Source: an uncultured Lachnospiraceae bacterium (GTDB taxonomy: Bacteria; Bacillota; Clostridia; Lachnospirales; Lachnospiraceae). Taken from it: DNA of 61,833 nt. A program made the translations under genes and the position numbers. Shown here in pieces: positions 16,815 to 24,383 of this stretch. The notes beneath the pieces were generated by a model that saw only the letters and a program-made list of their open reading frames with translations, searched no databases and had not been told where the DNA came from. Within the stretch, counting starts at the first letter, position 1, and each line of letters starts with the position of its first letter. Where the stretch lies: NCBI GenBank assembly GCA_946403625.1, contig CAMJAP010000005.1:1-61833 (forward strand), read 5' to 3'.

Positions 16815-17771
16815 TCAGATGATACGGTTTCTTTTCTCACCCTTCCGAAAGGCTTCGATATTTTTGTACGCTTCCGTTACCACCCGTCCTCTCGCTTCCA
16901 CACTGGCCCACGCCATATGCGGTGTGATGATCAGCTTATCACTGTCTTTGATCTCCGATAACGGATTGTCCGTTGTGATCGGCTCCTGCTCCACCACATC
17001 GAGTCCGGCGGCTGCGATCTCGTTGTTCTTGAGCGCCTCCGCCAAAGCCGCATTATCCACCACTTTACCGCGCGCCACATTGATCAGGATCGCCGTGGGT
17101 TTCATGGCCTGCAATGCCTTCGCATCTATGAGATGCAGGGTCTTTTCATTTAACGGACAGTGCAGGGACAGATAATCGCTTTCCTTAAGCAGGGTTTCAA
17201 AATCCACCTGACGATATCCGTCGATCGTATGCGCACCGCTGGTGGAATACCAGATCACTTCGCAGCCGAAGGACTTTGCCACCTGTGCCACGCCCTGTCC
17301 GATATGTCCCATACCGACGATGCCCCAGGTCTTGCCTGCCAGTTCCGTAAACGGCACACCGAAATAGGTGAATCTGGATTGAGCCGCATAGGAGCCGTTC
17401 TTTACATAAGCATCGTAATGCGGCAGATGTTCCGACAGATACAGCGCCAGCGCAAAGGTATGCTGCACCACCGCCGGCGTACTGTAGTCGCTGACATTTG
17501 CCACACCGATCCCGCGGCTCTTGCAATACGCAATATCGATATTGTCATAGCCGGTCGCAAACTCTTCGATAAAGCGGACATTCGGTGCATCCTTCAGCGT
17601 TTTTTCATTTAACGGGCATTTGTTTGCCACAATGATCTCGGCATCCCTAACGCGCTCCGCCACCTGTTCCGGATCCGTATTGTCATAGATCACGGTTTCG
17701 CCCAGTTCGCCGATCACATTGACATCCACATCCGGTCCGATGGTTCCCCTCTCCAGTATAACGATTTTCAT
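16815..17771 (-). CDS. D-2-hydroxyacid dehydrogenase
   Basis: NAD(P)-dependent reductase of 2-keto acids, in the glycerate/phosphoglycerate/lactate dehydrogenase superfamily. The dinucleotide fold has GIVGMGHIGQGVAQVAKSFG, and the catalytic trio is visible: Arg in NVARGKVVDN, Glu in GLDVVEQEP and His in IITPHMAWAS. At 318 residues it is full length and lacks a C-terminal ACT domain, so it is not a classic SerA. Substrate could be hydroxypyruvate, glyoxylate or a branched 2-keto acid. Start ATG 17771. It lies 13 nt downstream of the beta-helix lipoprotein gene. Confidence 0.9.
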   Translation of the reverse strand: MKIVILERGTIGPDVDVNVIGELGETVIYDNTDPEQVAERVRDAEIIVANKCPLNEKTLKDAPNVRFIEEFATGYDNIDIAYCKSRGIGVANVSDYSTPAVVQHTFALALYLSEHLPHYDAYVKNGSYAAQSRFTYFGVPFTELAGKTWGIVGMGHIGQGVAQVAKSFGCEVIWYSTSGAHTIDGYRQVDFETLLKESDYLSLHCPLNEKTLHLIDAKALQAMKPTAILINVARGKVVDNAALAEALKNNEIAAAGLDVVEQEPITTDNPLSEIKDSDKLIITPHMAWASVEARGRVVTEAYKNIEAFRKGEKRNRII

Positions 17772-17784
17772 AACAGACTCCTTC

Positions 17785-19068
17785 TTAATAGAACCAGCTC
17801 TCTTTACCGTTCTGAACCAGTTTCAGATAACAGTCACTGCCATCACCCGCATACAAGTACAGTTCATACACATCACCGTTGTCCTCTACCGTCATCTTTA
17901 CTGCGCCGGCCGTATCCATCTCCCATGTGGTCAGATGGAAGGCATTTTCATCATCAAAATAGCCGGTACCGTTCTCATCAAAATACAGACTGGTCTCCTC
18001 TTCCGTTGTTGCTCCCGTTTTCTCATCCGTCACGGTAAAGCCATACCATGTGGTATTCGCAAGAAATTCTTCGTCAAAAGAACACTCGCTCATATCATCG
18101 GCATGAAATTCTTCCGGCAGTCCGTATTCCTTCATATCCCAGGGATCCGAATCCGGATAGTTATTGGGATCTCCCCAGACACAGTCCTGCGTTACGGTAT
18201 CGGAGCGGTACATGAAATTCTCGGTCTCGCGATCGCCGAATTCACAGCGGTTAAACTCCATCGTCAGATTCCGGCTTTCGTCGAAAAAGCCGCCGCCCTC
18301 CGAATCCACAAATCTGCAGTCATTAAAGGTCCATTTTCCGGCGCTGCCGCTGTTGTAAAGCGGTCCCATCGAGCATTCACGGATCGTCGTCTGCGCACAG
18401 TACAGATCACCGCAATCTTCCATATTCAAACCGATCACGCCGCAGCCGAACAGATCCATATTGCAGATCTTGGAATACCGGCAACTGAACAGATCGACTA
18501 CGCTGCCCCAGCATTCGCCGGTCTCGGTATGTCCCATGGTCATATTGGTGAGTGACAGATTGTCGCATCGGTCAAAGGTCAGCACCGCCGCATACCGCGG
18601 ATCTGCCAGCAGTACGGTATCTCCGAAATTGTCCGTACCGCCCCGGATCTGCAAACCGTCAACTCCGATGATCACCAGCTGCAATCCGTCATATACATCC
18701 TGGATCTCCGCAAAGGGATGATCCTCATTCCACTGCTCGCCTTCACTGGCCCATGCCGCATTCAGATAATCCGAAATGTTGTAGGTTCCCGGCTCCAGCT
18801 CGATCACCGCATTATTTTCGATCGCATTGATCAGATCTTCCACATTATCCACATGGACCGAGCGATCCTCCTGCAGCTCCGTCGGCTTATCCTCGTCCGG
18901 TGTCAGGATATCATTCGGTGTCTGCGCATCATCCGGTGCTGCTGCCTGCGTCGGTTCTTCGGTCGGGCGCTTCCCACGTTCACTCTCCGTCTCCTCCCCG
19001 CACGCGCACAACGCCACGGTACTGATCGTTGCCATAGCCATCAAGATACAAATTTTTCTGTTTTTCAT
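17785..19068 (-). CDS. Right-handed beta-helix lipoprotein
   Basis: Exported lipoprotein of 427 residues. MKNRKICILMAMATISTVALCAC gives a clear signal with lipidation at Cys23. An acidic Pro/Thr-rich spacer follows (about 30-70). From about 75 to 285 the sequence reads as short parallel beta-helix coils, e.g. VDNVEDLINAIENNAVIELEPGTYNI and LTFDRCDNLSLTNMTMGH. The C-terminal 100 residues form a separate beta domain with repeated W, Y and D (SLYFDENGTGYFDDENAFHLTTWEMD). Carbohydrate binding or a surface-structural role is likely; no catalytic residues are recognised. It is divergent from the CotH operon, sharing the region 19069-19150. Confidence 0.75.
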   Translation of the reverse strand: MKNRKICILMAMATISTVALCACGEETESERGKRPTEEPTQAAAPDDAQTPNDILTPDEDKPTELQEDRSVHVDNVEDLINAIENNAVIELEPGTYNISDYLNAAWASEGEQWNEDHPFAEIQDVYDGLQLVIIGVDGLQIRGGTDNFGDTVLLADPRYAAVLTFDRCDNLSLTNMTMGHTETGECWGSVVDLFSCRYSKICNMDLFGCGVIGLNMEDCGDLYCAQTTIRECSMGPLYNSGSAGKWTFNDCRFVDSEGGGFFDESRNLTMEFNRCEFGDRETENFMYRSDTVTQDCVWGDPNNYPDSDPWDMKEYGLPEEFHADDMSECSFDEEFLANTTWYGFTVTDEKTGATTEEETSLYFDENGTGYFDDENAFHLTTWEMDTAGAVKMTVEDNGDVYELYLYAGDGSDCYLKLVQNGKESWFY

Positions 19069-19110
19069 TTTCGTCTCTCCTTTGTTGTTTTACCCCGAAA
19101 TTCTATCATC

Positions 19111-19139
19111 TTGCCATAACCTTGGCAAGTGTGTATAAT
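19111..19139 (+). promoter_or_regulatory. Promoter of the surface operon with a built-in inverted repeat
   Basis: TTGCCA (19111-19116), 17 nt, TATAAT (19134-19139). The -35 is also the left arm of TTGCCA-taacct-TGGCAA (19111-19128), a 6-6-6 inverted repeat suited to a repressor. The expected transcription start lies only about 5 nt before the ATG at 19151, so the mRNA is almost leaderless. Confidence 0.7.
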
Positions 19140-19150
19140 AGCGGGGTGTT

Positions 19151-20251
19151 ATGAAGAGAATGTTACAAACAACCGGCTGGGTATTATTATTTCTGTTGGG
19201 CACGGTAGCGGTGCTCTTTCTTACTTTATACCTGTTGATGGGCAAATTCTGTAACGGCCCTTCTCCTTCCGCCCGCAAAACCTTTGTTGCGACTATGCTG
19301 GAAACCGGCGGAATGAAATTCGTCGTCTCCTGGTATCTGACGGAAGAAGAACGGGAACAATGCCTGCAGACCAGCCCGGGCACTGCGATCGTACCGGAAA
19401 ACACGGCGGCCGATGCGGATACGGATGTAACCCTGGTCTCTGTCACCACCGCCGAAACACCCCTTTCCGAAGACAACGCACTGATCTCTTTTGACGAAGA
19501 CGGGCTTGCTTTACTCACGATCAAAGGACGCACATTCGAAGGCGCCCTGCTGGCAATAAAAGACCCTTCCCGTATCGCACTTTCCACTTCTTATCCCTGG
19601 TCTTCCATGGAACAGGACAAAAACGGCCTGACGGTGGGCGACCACTGCAAAGCCAACAATGCCGTTGCCGGTGCCAACGCCGGTGAGTTTGTCAATTCCG
19701 GAAGCAACTGGGGCGGACGACCGGTGGGCGTGGTGGTCAAAGACGGCGAGATCCTCTTTAACGAACCTTCCCACGGCGATGTGATGGTGGGCTTTAATGC
19801 CAATCATATCCTGATGGTCACCGAAGTCGGCAATATGGGTGCCGCCGGCTTTTCTACCTATGTAAAAGAAAACAATATCGTGGATGCCGTTTCCTTCAAA
19901 GATCTGAACAGCAGCAACACCAACCTGTTCACGAAACTGATCATCAACGGCAATCCCGTCGACCTAAACGGCAAAGGCGTCGGTGCCAATCCCCGTACCT
20001 GCATCGGTCAATGCGCCGACGGTACGGTGCTGATCCTGGTGACGGACGGCCGCGGGGCTTCCGGACATCTGGGTGCCACGGGGCAGGATTTGATCGATGT
20101 GATGCTGCAATACGGTGCCGTAAACGCCGCAAATCTGGACGGCGGCTCCTCTTCTGCTCTGTATTATGACGGAGCCTATGCGCACACTTCCACTTACTTA
20201 ACTTATTCGGATTCGTCCAGACGACTGCCCACGGCATTTATCGTAAAATAA
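19151..20251 (+). CDS. Membrane-anchored phosphodiester glycosidase (NAGPA domain)
   Basis: A 366-residue protein with one N-terminal membrane segment (about 8-32) and an extracytoplasmic NAGPA-type domain. The human relative removes GlcNAc from phosphate on lysosomal mannose; bacterial members act on, or bind, phosphodiester-linked sugars. The signature is LVTDGRGASGHLGATGQDL followed by GAVNAANLDGGSSSALYYDG. The segment WGGRPVGVVVKDGEILFNEP is also typical. First gene of a four-gene operon; the second gene starts one nt after its stop. ATG 19151 is preceded by GCGGGGTG. Bacterial substrates are poorly defined. Confidence 0.85.
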   Translation: MKRMLQTTGWVLLFLLGTVAVLFLTLYLLMGKFCNGPSPSARKTFVATMLETGGMKFVVSWYLTEEEREQCLQTSPGTAIVPENTAADADTDVTLVSVTTAETPLSEDNALISFDEDGLALLTIKGRTFEGALLAIKDPSRIALSTSYPWSSMEQDKNGLTVGDHCKANNAVAGANAGEFVNSGSNWGGRPVGVVVKDGEILFNEPSHGDVMVGFNANHILMVTEVGNMGAAGFSTYVKENNIVDAVSFKDLNSSNTNLFTKLIINGNPVDLNGKGVGANPRTCIGQCADGTVLILVTDGRGASGHLGATGQDLIDVMLQYGAVNAANLDGGSSSALYYDGAYAHTSTYLTYSDSSRRLPTAFIVK

Positions 20252-20252
20252 A

Positions 20253-21461
20253 ATGACAACACAGACCAAAGAAAAAAAATCGCATATCGGGATCGTCTTT
20301 CTGATCTATATGGCCATACTGTTGATCGCTATGGTTCTCTTTTTGCGCCATGTGAACAGTGTCCTGGTCGTATACGAAGCCTCCCAGCCGGAGCATGCCA
20401 TCGCCGCCGTTGCGGACACGCTTGCCGCAGAGGGCATCGGAAGCAATGCGACCGTGCTGCTTTCCGATCTTTCCGGGGATGCCGAAAACGGCCGCCTGCC
20501 GTATACGATCGCGATCACCGATGCAACGGAGTATTCCGTCTATGATACCGCAGCGGATCATCTGGCGGAATTAAATGCCGAGATTGCCGCAAACGGTGTG
20601 CAGTACCTTCGCGAAATGGAAGACTTTACCACCGGTGCGATCCGCTACAGCTTATATTCCGGCGAGCACCGATTTGCCGAAACTTCCCTGCTGCCCGGCG
20701 AGAGCGAAACCCGCCTGAAACTGCTGACCATCACCCAGTGGGTGCCGCAGGAGATCCGCCTGTTACCGGAAGATCCGAAGTTTCGCATCACCGCCACGCT
20801 GCCGGAAGGCTATTCCTTACAGTTGAACGGCATCGCGGTGACCGACGACTGCCGCAGCGGCCAAAAGGAACTGTCCGGTCTGGACTATTGCAGAGCCTAT
20901 GTCGAGATCCCGGATCAGATCAATTACGAGATCAACGATCTGCATCGCTTACCGGAAGTATGCATTCTGGATCAAGATGCATCGGTGGTTGCCGAGTACT
21001 CTGCCGCAGATCCGACCGGTCATGACGGGATCTTTTCCCTCACCGGTTCCTGCTTAAACATCTCCCTGGCACCTTCGGAAAGCGAGATGCCGGAAGATCG
21101 CAAGGCGCTGGTTCTGGATGCCGTAAAAACCTATTCGCTCTTTTTCTCGAAAGACCTGCCGGGAGCGCAGGGCAGCATCAACCCGATCCGCCATCTCTTC
21201 CCGGCCGATTCCGAGTATTTAAGCCTTGCGGAAGAATATCGCCGCAACAGCATGGGATACTATGACTCGCACACCAAGACGCATTTCGTTACCGAAGAGG
21301 TCGATCACTACATCGAATACAGCGAAGACTGTTTCTGCTGCCATGTGTTTTTGGAAAAATCCATGACGATCTGGGGCAGCCGCGAAGTGATCGATACCAC
21401 CGACGGCATGTATTACTTTGTCAACATCGACGGAAACTGGGTAATCGCAGATATCAAATAA
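20253..21461 (+). CDS. Unknown membrane-anchored extracellular protein
   Basis: A 402-residue protein with a short basic N-terminus and one membrane helix (about 13-33, IGIVFLIYMAILLIAMVLFL), the rest outside. I do not recognise the family. The C-terminal 150 residues (RKALVLDAVKTYSLFFSKDL ... MYYFVNIDGNWVIADIK) end like an NTF2-like cone fold, where a final beta strand reads NG.W.I.D. A middle region (about 165-270) is beta-rich. It begins 1 nt after the NAGPA gene and ends 1 nt before cotH, so the three are made as a unit; it may be a scaffold or substrate of the CotH kinase. Confidence 0.75.
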   Translation: MTTQTKEKKSHIGIVFLIYMAILLIAMVLFLRHVNSVLVVYEASQPEHAIAAVADTLAAEGIGSNATVLLSDLSGDAENGRLPYTIAITDATEYSVYDTAADHLAELNAEIAANGVQYLREMEDFTTGAIRYSLYSGEHRFAETSLLPGESETRLKLLTITQWVPQEIRLLPEDPKFRITATLPEGYSLQLNGIAVTDDCRSGQKELSGLDYCRAYVEIPDQINYEINDLHRLPEVCILDQDASVVAEYSAADPTGHDGIFSLTGSCLNISLAPSESEMPEDRKALVLDAVKTYSLFFSKDLPGAQGSINPIRHLFPADSEYLSLAEEYRRNSMGYYDSHTKTHFVTEEVDHYIEYSEDCFCCHVFLEKSMTIWGSREVIDTTDGMYYFVNIDGNWVIADIK

Positions 21462-21462
21462 T

Positions 21463-23097
21463 ATGAACCACAACCATTCTTCTGACAAATACAAAAAGAA
21501 AAAAAAGCGCCGGATCAACAACACCGAACTGTTTATCGTGGTCGTTCTGGGCGTGATTGCGGCCTTTATGATCTTTGTGATGATCCGCCGCACGGATCTG
21601 TTTTCCAAAAAAACGGTTCCCGGATCGGAGACCGCCCTTACGGATCCGACGGCAACCGCAGCACCGACGGCCGCGCCCACCGAAGTGGTTTCCAAACCGC
21701 TGCCCGGCGTGGAGATTTATGACGGTATCGTAACGATGCAGCTGGGCGATCCCGCAGAAAATGTTGTTGCAGAGGGATCCGAGGACAGTGTTCCTACTCC
21801 GGATGTAGACCGGCAGTTCGAATCCAATCTCCCGGCACTCTATCTTTCCACGGACAACGGCAAAGCCGTGACCAGCCGCGATGTATACGCTCCGGGCAAG
21901 CTGATCCTGGACGGCAAAGAATACACTCTGGGCATCCGCGGACGCGGCAACACCACCTGGCGTTACTATCCGCAGAAAGGCTATATGCTCAAACTGGATG
22001 AGGCCGCATCCCTGCTCGGTATGGTCAATGCCAGAAAATATGTCCTGGTCTCCAGTTATGTGGACCGCACCTTTATCCGCAACTGCGTGGCTATGGACAT
22101 CGCCTCCTGCCTGGACGGTCTGGACTACACCCCCAAGCAGCAGCTGGTGGATGTATATCTGAACAACAAATACATCGGGGTTTATACCTTTTCCGAAAAG
22201 ATCGAACCGGGACAGGACAAAGTAGATCTGCTGGCCGATGAGGGATTCCCGCTGGCCGACGCAACCGTCGGGGACACCCCGTTTCTGTTAGAGACCGGCA
22301 TCGATCTCTTCAATTACAATGTACGCTACGGTCAGGATCATTTTGAAACGCCGCATTCCCCGCGCCTGCGTTTCATCTATCCGGAATTTGACAAGGCCAA
22401 TACCGACGAAGCCAAATTCATTATGGACTATATGGCACAGGTAGACACCGCCTTTGTGAACAAGGAAGGCTGGGAAGAACTCATCGATGTAGATTCCTGG
22501 GTAGACTGGTTCATCGTTATGGAATTGTGCGTCAACACGGACTCCGCTCTGTGGCGCAGCACCTTCCTGTATCGTCCGGAGAACGGGCGGTTGCACATCG
22601 GACCCATCTGGGATTTCGATATGGCGATGGGCAACTTTACCTACGACAACAAAACCTACCGCTACTGGAGCAGCGCCGAGCAGGTCTACGATCTGGCGCA
22701 GAACCACTATATGACCTATCTCTATCGCGACGACGATTTTATGCTGGCCGTCCGTGAGCGCTGGGACGAAAAGAAAGACGAGTTATTACAGGTTGCTTTC
22801 GATTCCATCGACCGGCACACGGAAGAAGCCTCGCCCTCCCGTCCGCAGAACGACGCAGTCTACGGACGCAGCAGCAAGGACTCCTCCGCCCTGCAGCTAA
22901 AGGATTTCCTGCAGAAGCGCTACGACTGGATCGACGAGAGCATCCACATGGACGACTTTAACCGTCACGCCGCAACCTACACCGTCGGCGCCCCGAAGCA
23001 GACCAACAACGCGGGCGATGTTCCGCCGGAACCGGCTCCCGAAGCCGTCCCCGCCCCGGAAATCGCTCCTGCTCCCGAAGCTGTACCGGTTGAGTAA
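21463..23097 (+). CDS. CotH family protein kinase, membrane-anchored
   Basis: A 544-residue protein with one N-terminal membrane helix (about 23-45), a Thr/Ala/Pro linker and an extracellular CotH kinase domain. CotH of Bacillus phosphorylates spore coat proteins; clostridial homologues occur on cellulosomes and surfaces. Family hallmarks: RGRGNTTWRYYPQKGYMLKLD, SSYVDRTFIRNCVAMDIA, the WVDWFIVMELCVNTD region and the metal-binding GPIWDFDMAMG. The C-terminus is a low-complexity Pro/Ala/Glu tail (PEPAPEAVPAPEIAPAPEAV). The active site looks intact, so a secreted ATP-dependent kinase is plausible although the ATP source outside the membrane is unclear. Confidence 0.9.
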   Translation: MNHNHSSDKYKKKKKRRINNTELFIVVVLGVIAAFMIFVMIRRTDLFSKKTVPGSETALTDPTATAAPTAAPTEVVSKPLPGVEIYDGIVTMQLGDPAENVVAEGSEDSVPTPDVDRQFESNLPALYLSTDNGKAVTSRDVYAPGKLILDGKEYTLGIRGRGNTTWRYYPQKGYMLKLDEAASLLGMVNARKYVLVSSYVDRTFIRNCVAMDIASCLDGLDYTPKQQLVDVYLNNKYIGVYTFSEKIEPGQDKVDLLADEGFPLADATVGDTPFLLETGIDLFNYNVRYGQDHFETPHSPRLRFIYPEFDKANTDEAKFIMDYMAQVDTAFVNKEGWEELIDVDSWVDWFIVMELCVNTDSALWRSTFLYRPENGRLHIGPIWDFDMAMGNFTYDNKTYRYWSSAEQVYDLAQNHYMTYLYRDDDFMLAVRERWDEKKDELLQVAFDSIDRHTEEASPSRPQNDAVYGRSSKDSSALQLKDFLQKRYDWIDESIHMDDFNRHAATYTVGAPKQTNNAGDVPPEPAPEAVPAPEIAPAPEAVPVE

Positions 23098-23134
23098 AAC
23101 ATCCCCGTGTCTGACTTTACGAAAGGAAACCATT

Positions 23135-24223
23135 ATGAAAGATCTCAATTGGAATAAAAAATACCTTGCTGCTGTATTGAGCGCGGCTCTGCTGTGCGGG
23201 TGCGGGGATACGAGTGTGAAGCCGGCAAATGCACTGGCGAATACGACACCGACCGCAGCGCAAACGGAAGGAAGTGCGGCAACGGCAGACGGCGGTACGG
23301 TTACGGTGGATCTGGGAACGACTGCGGATAGCGATGCGGTCTCCATCGCTGCTCCGGATGACTTAAGCTTCCTGACAGAATTCCCCTACGATACCGGCTC
23401 CAAAAAAGAATACAGCGTGACCGAAGAGATCACGGTGAAAGCTTCTTCCTTTGACCAGATGGAGGAGTTTGACGATGCGCAGGCGATCCTTCTGAACTTA
23501 AACAGCAACGGACTGGAGATCACCACCGGTGCGGATGTTTCCAACGAAGCAAAGGAAAACTACATTAACGATACCATCACCATCGACGGCAATAAGATCT
23601 GCATCACCAAAGGCGGCACCTACATCCTGCGCGGAACCCTGAGCGGCGGACAGATCTGCTTTCAGGGCGGCGCCGACGATAAAGTGCAGATCGTACTCGA
23701 CGGTGCCGATCTTTGCTGCACCACCGGCGCACCTCTGTATTTTGAGAGCGGTGACAAAGCTCTGATCACATTGGCACCGGAGAGCGAAAATCACATCTCC
23801 GACGGCATCGATTCCGAAGACAAAGGCTGTATCTACAGCAAGATCGATTTAAGCATCAACGGCAGCGGCAGCCTGTCCGTCACCGCCGCAAAGAATAACG
23901 GCATCAGCTGCAAGGATGACTTAAAGATCCTAAACGGCAACATCACCGTGCAGGCGGAAAACAACGCGCTTAAAGGCAATGACAGTGTCGTGATCCTCGG
24001 CGGAAACCTCACCTTATCCTGCAAGGGAGACGGCATCAAATCCGACAAAGAGGACAACTCCGAAAAGGGCTTTATCTATCTCGACGGAGGAACCGTCAGC
24101 ATCGCCGCAGACGACGACGGAATGCAGGCGATCACCGCGATCGTGATAAAGGAAAGCACCGACTTAAATGTCCGCTGCTACGACAGCAAATTCCACTGCG
24201 ACGGCTATGTGGAAACACCGTAA
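23135..24223 (+). CDS. Cthe_2159-like carbohydrate-binding lipoprotein
   Basis: Lipoprotein of 362 residues; signal MKDLNWNKKYLAAVLSAALL with lipobox LCGC gives Cys23. After a Thr/Ala-rich spacer, a parallel beta-helix of the Cthe_2159 (DUF4353) kind begins: ITIDGNKICITKGGTYILRG, DKVQIVLDGADLCC, ALITLAPESENHISDG, then NGISCKDDLKILNGNI. Cthe_2159 binds cellulose/acidic sugars and calcium. It ends shortly after ADDDGMQAITAIVIK, shorter than many relatives. ATG 23135 has GAAAGGAAA upstream; a longer frame into cotH is not real. Last gene of the operon, followed by a terminator. CotH and this family are commonly linked, probably as kinase and surface partner. Confidence 0.85.
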   Translation: MKDLNWNKKYLAAVLSAALLCGCGDTSVKPANALANTTPTAAQTEGSAATADGGTVTVDLGTTADSDAVSIAAPDDLSFLTEFPYDTGSKKEYSVTEEITVKASSFDQMEEFDDAQAILLNLNSNGLEITTGADVSNEAKENYINDTITIDGNKICITKGGTYILRGTLSGGQICFQGGADDKVQIVLDGADLCCTTGAPLYFESGDKALITLAPESENHISDGIDSEDKGCIYSKIDLSINGSGSLSVTAAKNNGISCKDDLKILNGNITVQAENNALKGNDSVVILGGNLTLSCKGDGIKSDKEDNSEKGFIYLDGGTVSIAADDDGMQAITAIVIKESTDLNVRCYDSKFHCDGYVETP

Positions 24224-24271
24224 CGCAGACACTTTTCGATACACGATCACAAAACACCCCGTAAATACTGC

Positions 24272-24303
24272 AACTGCCGACCATTCCCGCCGGCAGTTTT
24301 TTG
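24272..24303 (+). terminator. Terminator of the CotH surface operon
   Basis: AACTGCCG (24272-24279) pairs with CGGCAGTT (24291-24298), followed by a T-run to 24302. Strong rho-independent form. Confidence 0.9.
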
Positions 24304-24383
24304 TTGCAAAACCCTTTTCACCAAGACGCCCGCATACGGCAAAACCTTGATTTTTCCTATTTATTAGGTTATATTTGATTATT

